NCBI GenBank assembly: GCA_031291115.1
Contig: JARLJQ010000003.1
Coordinates: forward strand, 218,195 to 282,194
Length of the DNA stretch: 64,000 bases
Reading direction: 5' to 3'
DNA from: Legionella sp.
GTDB lineage: Bacteria > Pseudomonadota > Gammaproteobacteria > Legionellales > Legionellaceae
Below are positions 1-10,640 of this stretch, in pieces (positions within the stretch are counted from its first letter, which is position 1; each line of letters begins with the position of its first letter). A program made the translations under genes and the position numbers. The notes beneath the pieces were generated by a model that ran no database searches, was not told where the DNA came from, and saw only the letters and a program-made list of their open reading frames with translations.

Positions 1-51
1 TTTGTTACCAGTCATTGGTCGCTTGCCAGTTACCTGACATACTCTAGACAT
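1..51 (-). CDS. rpmB: 50S ribosomal protein L28 (partial, N-terminus only)
   Basis: The minus strand from 51 down to the window edge reads MSRVCQVTGKRPMTGNK, the conserved start of ribosomal protein L28, a large-subunit protein. Only the first 17 codons are present, because the rest lies outside the window. It diverges from trmB, so the 157 bases between them should hold both promoters. Identification rests on the VCQVTGKRPMTGN signature. Confidence 0.9.
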   Translation of the reverse strand, partial: MSRVCQVTGKRPMTGNK

Positions 52-208
52 GTGTTACTCCAAATTAGATTTTATATGGTTGTCTTTGTAAAATTCTTGG
101 CATATAGCCGGATGTGAAATACAAGAGCGGTTTTATATCAAAAAAATGTAATAGTTGCAAGATTTTTGTAGAAACATATAATCTCATTTTTTTTAAATTG
201 AGTCATAA

Positions 209-883
209 ATGATACATCGTAGAATAAAAAGTTACGTATTGCGAGCTGGAAGAGTCAGTAACAGACAGCAACAAGGTCTGGATCTTTGGCTGAAAAATTA
301 TCAACTTACAGTAGATGGTACCCCTTGGGATGTGACAAAAGAATTTCCACGAACCGCAGATATTGTAGTGGAAATAGGCTTTGGGATGGGAACTTCCTTA
401 TTAACCATGGCGCAAAATAATCCTGAATTAAATTACATAGGTATTGAAGTTCATCAAGCAGGAGTTGGAAGTCTGGTTGCTGATTTGCATGATCATGAAG
501 TAAATAACGTCCGAATTGCAGCTCATGATGCCGTGGAAGTGTTTCGTACGCAATTGGCGGATAACTCCATTACAGGTGTACAAATTTTCTTCCCAGATCC
601 CTGGCACAAAAAACGCCATCATAAACGACGCTTAATTCAGGCTGAATTTATTCAATTATTAGTTCAAAAAATTAAACCGGGTGGATTTATTCATTGCGCG
701 ACCGATTGGCAAGAATACGCCGAGCATATATTAGAAGTTTTATCTGCAGAGCCTGCTTTACATAATTCACAGGCAGAAGGTGGCTATTCACCTAAACCAG
801 ATACACGCCCACTAACCAAATTTGAACAGCGTGGCGAGCGTCTGGGGCATGGTGTTTGGGATTTGATTTTTATTAAGACTTAA
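209..883 (+). CDS. trmB: tRNA (guanine-N7-)-methyltransferase TrmB
   Basis: TrmB uses S-adenosylmethionine to methylate N7 of G46 in the tRNA variable loop. The 224-residue product has the usual family length. The SAM-binding start is visible as VVEIGFGMGTSLLTMA near residue 52. It is followed by YIGIEVHQAG, the catalytic-region signature FFPDPWHKKRHHKRRL near residue 127, and a C-terminal TKFEQRGERLGHGVWDL. It stands alone between the divergent rpmB and the ankyrin gene. The ribosome site before the ATG is weak. The product is cytoplasmic, and the family assignment is secure from the motifs. Confidence 0.96.
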   Translation: MIHRRIKSYVLRAGRVSNRQQQGLDLWLKNYQLTVDGTPWDVTKEFPRTADIVVEIGFGMGTSLLTMAQNNPELNYIGIEVHQAGVGSLVADLHDHEVNNVRIAAHDAVEVFRTQLADNSITGVQIFFPDPWHKKRHHKRRLIQAEFIQLLVQKIKPGGFIHCATDWQEYAEHILEVLSAEPALHNSQAEGGYSPKPDTRPLTKFEQRGERLGHGVWDLIFIKT

Positions 884-1007
884 TCAGCCTGAATAATGCT
901 GCGCAGCAGTGGAATAAGGAGGATTTCACTGTCGTTTTGTGTATTTGATCTTCCTTGCTCACTGTGTAATATTAGTTCGGTAGTAACTACTCAAGGGATA
1001 ATACATC

Positions 1008-2498
1008 ATGGAATTTGTAACTGAAATAGAAGCGGCTATAAAATCCGGTTTCGATGGATTTGAACAATTTATTGTACAAGCGCTGCAAAATAATAAAGAT
1101 TATTTGCAACAAACATTCTGGGTGCCAGGCGGTTCGCAAATGACTGTTTTAAATTATTTGATTCAGCAGCATCAAGAACCAAAAGCCGGTTTTCCAGCAG
1201 AACCAGGTTCTTGCGATCTGACACGATTTATTAATTTTGTTATTGTCAATGCGCAGGATAAAAATGCTGGTGAACCCTTACACCAAGCAATTAGTTCCGG
1301 AAAAATTCAGTTAGCACGTTATTTTTTACAGCGCGGATTTTTTGAGCTGAATCGACGTGATAAAGAAGGGCATACTTTATTGTCTTTGATCTTGGTTATC
1401 AGAAACCGCGATTTGTTGAATGAGCTGTTATGCACGGAGTTTAATATTCATAAAATGAATCTGGTAATTCATGAAGCGGCATTTTTGACTCGCAATCCTG
1501 TGGAATGCCAGCCCATACACGAAGCTGTTTTGTCTAATTACGCTTTAGGCGTAAAAAAACTAGCAAAAGCTGGGGCACAATTGAGCAATCCTGTTGGTCC
1601 TTTAAGGGATACTCCAGTGTTGCTTGCAGCGCGTTTAGGGCATATGAAAGCGCTTACTGCATTACTTGAATCTCCTCAAGAGCAGCTTGACCTGAACGCG
1701 GTAAATACAGCGCATAAGGACGGAGAGACTGCAATTGAGGCACTATGTGAGCTTTTATTACATGATAAAGACAATAAAGAACTCCTTAATGGAATTGCCA
1801 AGTTATTATGTTGCGGTGCTGTACCACCACGTACTGAAAAAATGCGTCAGCTGTTGGCAAATAAGCGCAGCAGTTTACTTCATGCAATTGACTGTTATTT
1901 GGAGACGAAACCCGCGCTTGTTGATGATTTTGTAGGACGTTGCCATGTAACAGAAAGCCCTTTGCACAGCCTTATTTATGTTGATCATTCCTGGGGCAAT
2001 GCACTGCGTCAACTTTTTGGTCGACCAAGTAAAACGGCACTTATTGTCGAAAGTTGGGTTATTAGAAAATACAGTCAAGCACAAGCTCAGCAGCCGAATG
2101 AACCGGCCTTATTATCCACGAAAGCTGCTGTAACTTTTACTGGGAATGAACAGCCTTTAACTTTATATGCGGAATTTGTGCGTCGTTATGATAAGGCGTA
2201 TAGCGACCAGAAAATAACAAATCCCTGGAGTACGATGCGTTGGAAGATTGCAGAAGGACGATGCACTTGGGATGAAGTATCGCGCTATGCAGCTGCTTAT
2301 CCTGCCAGTAGAACTGGAATTATCATTAAAGAAATGATTAAACCTTTGAGCCATGAGGTTCATAATATCCCTTCTTTTGTCATGCATGATAATTTAAACT
2401 CACTGGAGCGGCCTTTATCAACGTATGCTCATCCGACTCTGCATTCACATCCTACGGTTGAACCTGCTGAATCCGTTGAACCTTTTGAAATGCGATAA
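1008..2498 (+). CDS. Ankyrin-repeat protein, LegA12/AnkC-like Dot/Icm effector candidate
   Basis: The 496-residue soluble protein has no signal peptide. Degenerate ankyrin repeats are seen at about 87-145 (EPLHQAISSGKIQLARYFLQ) and 168-230 (QPIHEAVLSNYALGVKKLAK, then TPVLLAARLGHMKALTALL). The C-terminal 200 residues match no family I know. The tail, rich in glutamate and proline (EPAESVEPFEMR), resembles the E-block type of Dot/Icm secretion signal. From memory, L. pneumophila lpg0483 (LegA12/AnkC), a translocated ankyrin protein, is of similar length and in the same trmB/hflK neighbourhood. The ankyrin fold is clear; orthology and translocation are inference from synteny, length and tail composition. 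Confidence 0.75.
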   Translation: MEFVTEIEAAIKSGFDGFEQFIVQALQNNKDYLQQTFWVPGGSQMTVLNYLIQQHQEPKAGFPAEPGSCDLTRFINFVIVNAQDKNAGEPLHQAISSGKIQLARYFLQRGFFELNRRDKEGHTLLSLILVIRNRDLLNELLCTEFNIHKMNLVIHEAAFLTRNPVECQPIHEAVLSNYALGVKKLAKAGAQLSNPVGPLRDTPVLLAARLGHMKALTALLESPQEQLDLNAVNTAHKDGETAIEALCELLLHDKDNKELLNGIAKLLCCGAVPPRTEKMRQLLANKRSSLLHAIDCYLETKPALVDDFVGRCHVTESPLHSLIYVDHSWGNALRQLFGRPSKTALIVESWVIRKYSQAQAQQPNEPALLSTKAAVTFTGNEQPLTLYAEFVRRYDKAYSDQKITNPWSTMRWKIAEGRCTWDEVSRYAAAYPASRTGIIIKEMIKPLSHEVHNIPSFVMHDNLNSLERPLSTYAHPTLHSHPTVEPAESVEPFEMR

Positions 2499-2667
2499 AT
2501 ATAAATTCTCCATCAGAGAGTAGCTGTAGAGCTTGCAGGAGCTCTATACACACTCTTTGTTCTTTATGGCAGCAAAGATAAGTTCCGCCAGATCAGTATC
2601 TACTTGCTTAAACTTCATATACCCCATAGAATTCTAATTTTATTAAAATGTTTCAGGGGAGTCGTAC

Positions 2668-3810
2668 ATGGGGTGGAATGAGCCAGATAAAGGCAAAGAT
2701 CCTTGGAAAGGCAACAATCAGCCTCCAGATTTAGATGAAGCTCTTAAGCGTATTTACGGCAAAATAAAGAAGTTTCTAGGGGGCAGTACTGTAAAGCCAA
2801 ACAATGATCCTTCTAAAACATCAAATGGCGGTTTAATAGCTATTATGGTGGCTTCTGTCGCGTTTATTTTGTGGGCACTTGCGGGGATTTTTATTGTTGA
2901 CCCTGCTGAGCAAGCAGTTATTCTGCGATTTGGTAAATATGTGGAAACTGTAGGACCTGGTCCTCATTGGATCCCACGAATTATTTCATCAAAAATTGTT
3001 TTGAACGTTGATCGAGTGCTGGATCACTCCTATTCCGCGCAAATGCTGACCAGTGATGAAAACCTGGTTGCTGTCTCTTTGGCAGTACAATACCGTATTG
3101 GTGATTTACAACAGTATTTATTTAACGTAGCTAATCCTGAAGAAAGTTTGCAACAAGCGACTTCCAGTGCTTTGCGCCAGGTTGTGGGAACCACTACCTT
3201 GGATCAAATCATTACTGAAGGACGTGAAGTCTGGGGAAATCAGGTTCAAGAAACTTTGATAAAGACTCTGGATTTATATAAAACAGGTATTCTAATCGTT
3301 AACGTATCACCACAACCTGCACGTGCACCTGAAAGTGTTCAGGATGCTTTTGATGATGCTATTAAAGCGCAGGAAGATGAAAAACGATTTAAAGAGCAAG
3401 CTTATGCTTATGCAGCTAAAGTAGTACCAATTGCGGAAGGTAATGCCAGTCGTATCAAACAGGAAGCAGAAGCGTTCTCCAAGCAGGTTGTACTGCGCGC
3501 TCAAGGTGAGGTTGCTGAATTTCTGGCCCTACTTCCTGAGTTTGTTGCCTCTCCTATCGTGATGTCAAAACGTATGTATTTGGAAACAATGCAAAAAGTA
3601 TTGACCAAGAGCAGCAAGATTATTGTTGATGGTAAATCCGGTAATTTATTGTATTTACCTTTGGATAAATTGTCACAAAATCAAAGTCTGGATAGTTTGG
3701 CTGCCAATACAAAAAATAGTAAGTCAGATAATAATGACAACGATGATTCTAACAGTCTGGTTGATGGGCGTGAGCTTGCCAGACCTGTTTATCGTCAAGG
3801 GAGAGATTAA
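2668..3810 (+). CDS. hflK: FtsH protease modulator subunit HflK
   Basis: HflK and HflC form an inner-membrane SPFH/prohibitin assembly that encloses and tunes the FtsH AAA protease. The 380-residue protein has the typical charged N-terminus (MGWNEPDKGKDPW), a single membrane segment at about 54-75, then a periplasmic SPFH domain beginning VDPAEQAVILRFGKYVETVGPGPHW. An alanine- and glutamate-rich helical region follows (about 220-290). A polar, Asn/Asp-rich tail closes it. A good ribosome site (AGGGGAG) precedes the ATG. hflC starts two bases after the stop, so the pair is co-transcribed and probably translationally coupled. Confidence 0.96.
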   Translation: MGWNEPDKGKDPWKGNNQPPDLDEALKRIYGKIKKFLGGSTVKPNNDPSKTSNGGLIAIMVASVAFILWALAGIFIVDPAEQAVILRFGKYVETVGPGPHWIPRIISSKIVLNVDRVLDHSYSAQMLTSDENLVAVSLAVQYRIGDLQQYLFNVANPEESLQQATSSALRQVVGTTTLDQIITEGREVWGNQVQETLIKTLDLYKTGILIVNVSPQPARAPESVQDAFDDAIKAQEDEKRFKEQAYAYAAKVVPIAEGNASRIKQEAEAFSKQVVLRAQGEVAEFLALLPEFVASPIVMSKRMYLETMQKVLTKSSKIIVDGKSGNLLYLPLDKLSQNQSLDSLAANTKNSKSDNNDNDDSNSLVDGRELARPVYRQGRD

Positions 3811-3812
3811 TT

Positions 3813-4727
3813 ATGAGAGCCAGTCACAAAGCCCTTGCTACGGTGTTATTTTTAGTGTTTTTGGTATTTATTGCTAGCGTATTTACTGTAAGTGAAGGGC
3901 AGCAAGGTATTATTTTGCGTTTAGGTCGTCTGGTTATTGATAGCGAAACCGATAAAGCAAAAGTACTAAATCCCGGTTTGCATTTCAAAACGCCTTTTAT
4001 TGAAAGTGTACGTATTTTTGATACACGAATTCAAACTATGGACATTAAATCGACTCGTATTGTTACTAAAGAGAAGAAAGACGTCATGGTTGATTATTAT
4101 GTGAAATGGCGTATCACTGATTTAGCACAATACTTTAAATCTACAGGTGGCAATGAATTTAAAGCAGAAACCTTGCTGGAACAGCAATTAAATACTTTAT
4201 TACGTGCACAGTTCGGAAAACGAACCATTTCTGAAGCGGTTTCTGGTGGACGTGATGACGTAATGGAATTATTGCGTAACGCAGCTGAAAAACAGGCTGG
4301 TGAGCTTGGGATTAATGTAGTTGATGTGCGTATTAAAGGTATAGAACTTCCAGCTAATACCAGTAATGCAATTTATCAGCGTATGCGTGCAGACATGCAA
4401 AAAATCGCCAACAAGCATCGCGCAGACGGTCAGGCAGCTGCAGAACAAATACAATCTAAAGCAGATGCTGATGTAATGGTATTACTTGCTACAACTCAAA
4501 GTGCGGCACAAAAAGTTCGTGCTGTTGGTCAAGCACAGGCTGCTTCGATTTATGCGCAAGCCTATAATCAGAATAAAGAATTTTTTGCTTTATATCGTAG
4601 CTTACAAGCCTATGAAGGCAGCTTCCAAAGCAAGAAAGACATCCTGGTATTGGACCAAAGCAGCGCTTTTTTTGATTATTTTAGGCAGGCAACACCAAAA
4701 AATGATGGTACACCCGCTAAAAAGTAA
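3813..4727 (+). CDS. hflC: FtsH protease modulator subunit HflC
   Basis: Partner of HflK in the membrane complex controlling FtsH. The 304-residue protein has an N-terminal membrane anchor (about 6-25), then an SPFH domain (VSEGQQGIILRLGRLV, NPGLHFKTPFIESVRIFDTR). An Ala/Gln-rich helical region with ADADVMVLLATTQSAAQKVR follows, and a short polar tail. Length and order match the gammaproteobacterial family. It sits directly after hflK and 67 bases before purA, the hflK-hflC-purA order also known from other gammaproteobacteria. Confidence 0.96.
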   Translation: MRASHKALATVLFLVFLVFIASVFTVSEGQQGIILRLGRLVIDSETDKAKVLNPGLHFKTPFIESVRIFDTRIQTMDIKSTRIVTKEKKDVMVDYYVKWRITDLAQYFKSTGGNEFKAETLLEQQLNTLLRAQFGKRTISEAVSGGRDDVMELLRNAAEKQAGELGINVVDVRIKGIELPANTSNAIYQRMRADMQKIANKHRADGQAAAEQIQSKADADVMVLLATTQSAAQKVRAVGQAQAASIYAQAYNQNKEFFALYRSLQAYEGSFQSKKDILVLDQSSAFFDYFRQATPKNDGTPAKK

Positions 4728-4785
4728 TTATAATGGCCGATTTTGCTGAAATCGGGTTCATCACCGGCAGCATTATGTAAATTAA

Positions 4786-6093
<1,308 letters not shown>

Positions 6094-6106
6094 ACATCCT
6101 TTTTAT

Positions 6107-6133
6107 AAGATCCGAGTTACGGCTTGGATCTTT
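6107..6133 (+). terminator. Probable rho-independent terminator after purA
   Basis: Arms AAGATCCGAG and CTTGGATCTT (one non-Watson-Crick position) enclose a six-base loop, followed by a short T/A-rich run. It lies 13 bases after the purA stop. The U tract is poor, so the call is moderate. Confidence 0.5.
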
Positions 6134-6255
6134 AATCTAATGCATTATCCCTATATAATTTTTATTAAACATACTGAAATTTTAAATAAATTATAGCAAT
6201 TTCAACAATGTGGTCTAAAATTTTAGTAGTCTTCCTCACTTGTAGATAACTATCC

Positions 6256-9200
6256 GTGAATCATGTATGGCAAATAAATAAAAAATTTCTTACAAAATAT
6301 GAGGCCTTGCTCATACCTTTTTCTTTAGGTTTTTTTGCAATAAGCTCAACGACCTTGCTCTCAACCTATGCAGACGCCTTATTTCTATCCCATTACTCCC
6401 GAGATTGGTTAACTTATTTGTTTTTTGCACAACCTGTCGTAATGATCCTGGTATATTTTTTCGCTTCGTCGTTTTTAGCTACGGCTAGCGGTAAAACTTC
6501 CTTTTTCTTTATTTCAGGATTTTCTATCCTATTATTTCTATTTTATGGACTACTGTACACAGATATCTATATTGTCCCCTTTATTTTCACTATCTTGCTG
6601 GGCGTACTTGGGGACATGATTTTAGCCATGAGCTGGAATGCTATTGCCTCTGCTTTTGATATTATTGAGTTCAAGAAATATGGATTTCACATTAATACTC
6701 TGGGTACTATTGCCGCAATCCTGACGGCTTTTATTTCTCCTGTAATTACGATTTTCTTTCATCTTTCCGGTTTATTTTTCTTTGGTATAGTAATCAATCT
6801 AATCATCGCAGCCTTGCTGTTGTATATCAAACAAATCCCCTCAGCACCGAGCAAAAAAAGTAATACTGTTCAAACTGAATTACAAAAACAGCCATTTTTT
6901 ATCTACATGTGTTTGTTGATGATCCTTAGTTTGATCATTGAAGGGCTTAGTGAATATTCATTTAAAGTGGTCTTGATGAATAATTATTCTCAAGACGGCA
7001 TCGCTGTATTTCTTAGTCTCTTTAAGGGCGTTGTAAGTATTGGTGGGATGGTATTGCAGTTACTTATTGCCCAACGTCTGATTGCTCGTGTAGGTTTGTC
7101 TGGAATATTACTTATCCTGCCAATAACTACCTTAATTCTTTCTGGTAGTTTATTTATCTGGCCAGCATTTTTCCTTTATGTAGCACTTAGAGGTTCTATT
7201 AAAGCGCTAAAAATTAATTTTAGTGCGCCAGGTATGGAAATGATTAAGAGCGCCTATCCTACGGCTTTACGTAACAAAGCTAATTTTTATCTAAAAGGTT
7301 ATGTGACTCCGATTGGTTCACTACTTGCGGTGCCTATTATTTATGTAATTAATCATTATATTCCCTTAAGTTATGTGGGGCTTATTATCGCCATACTTGC
7401 TGCCGTCTGGATTTTTATATTGATTCTGATTAAAAAAGGATATCAGGATCTACTGCACAGCTCGTTGAAAGAGCAACGTTACAGTTCTGGAATGATCTCA
7501 AGCAGTCCTGAAATGCTGATGTTGATGGCACAGGAAAACTTAAAAGCATTAGAAAGTGATGATGTTGATATTATTCGCTCAGGGCTTTCATTTTTCACCG
7601 AAGTGGATGCCACAGGCTATATTGATTTGCATAAACTGGTACCTATAGTCACTAACTTCTTAAGCAATCCGCATGAAGATATACGCTATAAAGCGGTATC
7701 TGTATTGTGGAAATACAATGCAGTTGAAGCTTCTCCAGCAATCCTTAAACAATTGAAAGAAGAAACGGTACCTTTGGTCGGTTGGGAGCTGGTTCATACT
7801 TTATTGGGTCTTGATGATAAATGCGACGCAACTGATTATGAGTTTTGGTTGCAAAGCCCATACCCACATCACATCGGTTATGGTCTTATCGTGTTGGATC
7901 ATTCTAAAAAAGAAGACTTGCAGGATTTAGCTTTGCAATATATGGCTAAAATGCAAAATGGCTCTGTTGAGGATAAATTAATCCTTGCACGGGCACAGAA
8001 ATATTTAAAGAAATCATCTGAAAAAGCACAGCGGCTTTGTCAGTTAATTGACGATGAGGCAAACAATGTCTCAATTACGGCAATTCAAGCTGTAGAGCCC
8101 AAAAGTGATTCTACTCTTATTCCTGTCTTAGTGAATTTATTGAGTGAGAAGAATAAGGCTTATTACGTCCAAAAAGCTTTGGTTAAGATAGGCGATAGAG
8201 CCGTGGATGATTTAGTGCAACAGGACGCAGATACACCGTATTTAATTCGCTACGGCAGTATTAGTGTTCTTGCACAGACCTTGAATAATAAATCGCTAAA
8301 ACGCCTTATTACGTTGTCGCAAACAGAAAAATCGTCGATACGTCTGCATATAGCTCATTCAATTCGTCAATACATGCAGCTGCAAAGCCTGGATAAACCA
8401 ATGATCGAGCATATTATCAAGATGATTACCTGGGAAGCTAAAACAATACAGCAATTGTTACAACTTCATATTCCAGAAGATAATGAAGCTTTGCGTATTG
8501 AGGTGGATGTGCAGTTACGCATCAGTCGGGAAATCTTTATTGTTTGGTTAAGTCTGGTTGTTGATCATAAAGCGGTTGCGTCTGTAGAGCATTATATTAT
8601 TAATCCACAACATGCGGATAAATCAGAAATAGCTAAGGCTTATGAGTTTTTAGATTGCTTGTCGAGTAATGCGGCTATACGGCGTAGTATTTCTTTAATC
8701 AGCCAAAATTATGATCGTAAGCAGCCTATCACTGCTGCAGGTAATAGAAACCCAGATCTTATCGTGTTAGCTGAATACACGCCACCATCTTCTAAGGAGT
8801 CTGCAATGAATTTATTGGATAAAATGATTTTACTACGTAAAGTCGATTTATTTCAGGATGTGCCCTTTGACGTTATTCAGGCGATTGCTGAGGTTTCTTA
8901 TGAGTATGATATGGCGAAGAATGAGTATATTTTTGAGGATGGCGAAGCCTCTGAATGTTTTTACTGTATCGTTTCAGGATCTGTGGAAATTAGGAAGGGA
9001 GATAAGATTTTTGCACGGCTTGGGGTGGCAGATTATTTTGGTGAGCTTGGTTTACTTGATGACTCGCCTCATGCAGCTCATGCTATAGCCTCTGAAGACG
9101 GTGTGTTGCTTTATATTAACAAGGAAGAATTTATCTGTCTTCTTGAAGATATTCCTAGTGTGATGCATGCGGTATTAAAACAGGTTTTAAAATATTTAAG

Positions 9201-9267
9201 GGTTAATATCGAGCTAGTACAGCAAGCCGCACTTGATAAGCCTCAAGTTGAGGATGCTACGTCTTGA
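6256..9267 (+). CDS. Nucleotide-transporter-like membrane protein with HEAT repeats and a cNMP-binding-like domain
   Basis: The 1003-residue protein has three parts. Residues 1-415 hold about 11-12 hydrophobic segments resembling the ATP/ADP translocase (AAA) or MFS group. Residues about 425-780 are helical HEAT-like repeats (YIDLHKLVPIVTNFLSNPHE, DIRYKAVSVLWKYNA). Residues about 845-985 form a cyclic-nucleotide-binding-like domain with FGELGLLDDSPHAA. In that cassette the arginine that normally holds the cyclic phosphate is His939, while Glu930 remains, so cNMP binding is doubtful. The start appears to be GTG at 6256, with no in-frame ATG nearby and a weak ribosome site. The nearest families are NTP/NDP exchange transporters with regulatory tails. 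The substrate is unknown; proximity to purA, NTPDase and an adenosine deaminase hints at nucleotides. Confidence 0.8.
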   Translation: MNHVWQINKKFLTKYEALLIPFSLGFFAISSTTLLSTYADALFLSHYSRDWLTYLFFAQPVVMILVYFFASSFLATASGKTSFFFISGFSILLFLFYGLLYTDIYIVPFIFTILLGVLGDMILAMSWNAIASAFDIIEFKKYGFHINTLGTIAAILTAFISPVITIFFHLSGLFFFGIVINLIIAALLLYIKQIPSAPSKKSNTVQTELQKQPFFIYMCLLMILSLIIEGLSEYSFKVVLMNNYSQDGIAVFLSLFKGVVSIGGMVLQLLIAQRLIARVGLSGILLILPITTLILSGSLFIWPAFFLYVALRGSIKALKINFSAPGMEMIKSAYPTALRNKANFYLKGYVTPIGSLLAVPIIYVINHYIPLSYVGLIIAILAAVWIFILILIKKGYQDLLHSSLKEQRYSSGMISSSPEMLMLMAQENLKALESDDVDIIRSGLSFFTEVDATGYIDLHKLVPIVTNFLSNPHEDIRYKAVSVLWKYNAVEASPAILKQLKEETVPLVGWELVHTLLGLDDKCDATDYEFWLQSPYPHHIGYGLIVLDHSKKEDLQDLALQYMAKMQNGSVEDKLILARAQKYLKKSSEKAQRLCQLIDDEANNVSITAIQAVEPKSDSTLIPVLVNLLSEKNKAYYVQKALVKIGDRAVDDLVQQDADTPYLIRYGSISVLAQTLNNKSLKRLITLSQTEKSSIRLHIAHSIRQYMQLQSLDKPMIEHIIKMITWEAKTIQQLLQLHIPEDNEALRIEVDVQLRISREIFIVWLSLVVDHKAVASVEHYIINPQHADKSEIAKAYEFLDCLSSNAAIRRSISLISQNYDRKQPITAAGNRNPDLIVLAEYTPPSSKESAMNLLDKMILLRKVDLFQDVPFDVIQAIAEVSYEYDMAKNEYIFEDGEASECFYCIVSGSVEIRKGDKIFARLGVADYFGELGLLDDSPHAAHAIASEDGVLLYINKEEFICLLEDIPSVMHAVLKQVLKYLRVNIELVQQAALDKPQVEDATS

Positions 9268-9300
9268 TTTTATGGTGCTGCCATTAAGTTAATAAAATTC

Positions 9301-9331
9301 CGTCGTCCCGCGGACAAGCCGCGGGACGACG
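9301..9331. repeat. Perfect GC-rich inverted repeat (hairpin)
   Basis: Thirteen-base arms CGTCGTCCCGCGG and CCGCGGGACGACG flank a five-base loop ACAAG. It lies 33 bases after the preceding stop. There is no U tract. It may act as a REP-like transcript-end stabiliser, a terminator or a mobile miniature element. It stands out from the AT-rich surroundings. Confidence 0.8.
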
Positions 9332-9418
9332 TGAAGGTAGGGAATTTCCTTAACGTAATGGCAAAGTCCTCTAAACAACCCGTATTGGATTGATAATAAA
9401 GTACAGGGAGTGCATTTT

Positions 9419-10591
9419 ATGTCACGTTATACTGCAGTACTAATTAATCTGGTTTTTATCCTTATTAGTGGTATTGTGAGTGCTCAAAATACAGCGATTG
9501 AATCCTGCCAGCACCAATCGTGTATTGCCGTTGTGGATTCAGGGAGTACAGGCTCAAGACTTTCTATCTATTCATTTGATAAAAATACCAAGGATAACCC
9601 GACGAAAATAAGGCTTATTTGGGGTACTAAAGTCACTCCAGGTTTGGCTGCAATTTCTTTAACTACGGATGCTTTGGATAAATACCTCTCTGATTTGCTG
9701 GACGTTTCTCCAGTAAAAAATATGCCAATTTATTTTTATTCGACTGCTGGAATGCGCTTTCTTTCTGAAGCAGAACAGAAAAAATACTATAAGGCTATCC
9801 AAGACTGGTTTGCAAAGAAAAAACAATGGACCTTGCTTGAAGCCAAGACACTTACAGGCCAGGAAGAGGGCTTATACAGTTGGCTGTCGGTGAATTATTT
9901 ATTGGCAGTTTTTAAGCATGCAAAGCCACCTGTAGGGGTTATGGATATGGGGGGTGCTTCAGTTCAGATCACTTTTCCTGTTAAAAATACATCAAAAATC
10001 GCAGCAGATGATCTAGTAAAAATTAGTATTTATGGCGTTGACTATACCGTATTTTCACATAGTTTTTTTAAACTGGGTATCAATCAGGTAATCGGCCAGT
10101 TTTCAAATACCAAGAGCTGTTTTCCTCAAAATTATAAACTACCCAATAGTACTATAGCGCATGGCAATGCGAAGCAGTGTCATTCTAACATGACGCAATT
10201 AGTAAATAAGCAACATCGAGTAGAACGTTATGTAAAACCCGCTATAGCTAATAATCCAGTAGGAACTTGGTATGCCATTAATGCGTTTTCTAAATTAGTT
10301 TTTAATAAACCTTTTGAATTTAAAAACGATGAATTAACCGGGAAAACCTTGTTAGACCAGGCTGAGCGTAGAATTTGTGAAAAGAATTGGCATACAATTA
10401 AACATCAGCATTCAAATAACAAATTCTTTCCTCTTTATTGCCTGCAAGCCGCATATTATTACACGTTAATTGTTGATGGTTACGGAGTAAATCCACAGAA
10501 TACGGTGCATTTTTTACCGGAATCGACGAATATTAGTTGGACACTTGGTGTGGTTCTTTGTAAGGGCGGTATGCAGAATTGTAAGAAATAA
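9419..10591 (+). CDS. Secreted ecto-NTPDase (apyrase, GDA1/CD39 family)
   Basis: The predicted enzyme removes terminal phosphates from nucleoside tri- and diphosphates. I chose ATG 9419 (390 residues) over GTG 9410, because AGGGAG at 9405-9410 is spaced eight bases before it. The N-terminus MSRYTAVLINLVFILISGIVSAQ is a clear Sec signal. Apyrase conserved regions are present in order: VVDSGSTGSRLSIY, YFYSTAGMR, LTGQEEGLYSWLSVNY, MDMGGASVQITF and WYAINAFSKLVF. Several cysteines suggest periplasmic disulfides. L. pneumophila has two such enzymes (lpg1905, lpg0971), the first linked to intracellular growth. Which one this matches cannot be told here. It lies in a purine-related cluster. Confidence 0.93.
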   Translation: MSRYTAVLINLVFILISGIVSAQNTAIESCQHQSCIAVVDSGSTGSRLSIYSFDKNTKDNPTKIRLIWGTKVTPGLAAISLTTDALDKYLSDLLDVSPVKNMPIYFYSTAGMRFLSEAEQKKYYKAIQDWFAKKKQWTLLEAKTLTGQEEGLYSWLSVNYLLAVFKHAKPPVGVMDMGGASVQITFPVKNTSKIAADDLVKISIYGVDYTVFSHSFFKLGINQVIGQFSNTKSCFPQNYKLPNSTIAHGNAKQCHSNMTQLVNKQHRVERYVKPAIANNPVGTWYAINAFSKLVFNKPFEFKNDELTGKTLLDQAERRICEKNWHTIKHQHSNNKFFPLYCLQAAYYYTLIVDGYGVNPQNTVHFLPESTNISWTLGVVLCKGGMQNCKK

Positions 10592-10640
10592 ATGCTTGGT
10601 ATCTAACAAAATGATGTAGACGAATTTTTGTGATGATATT

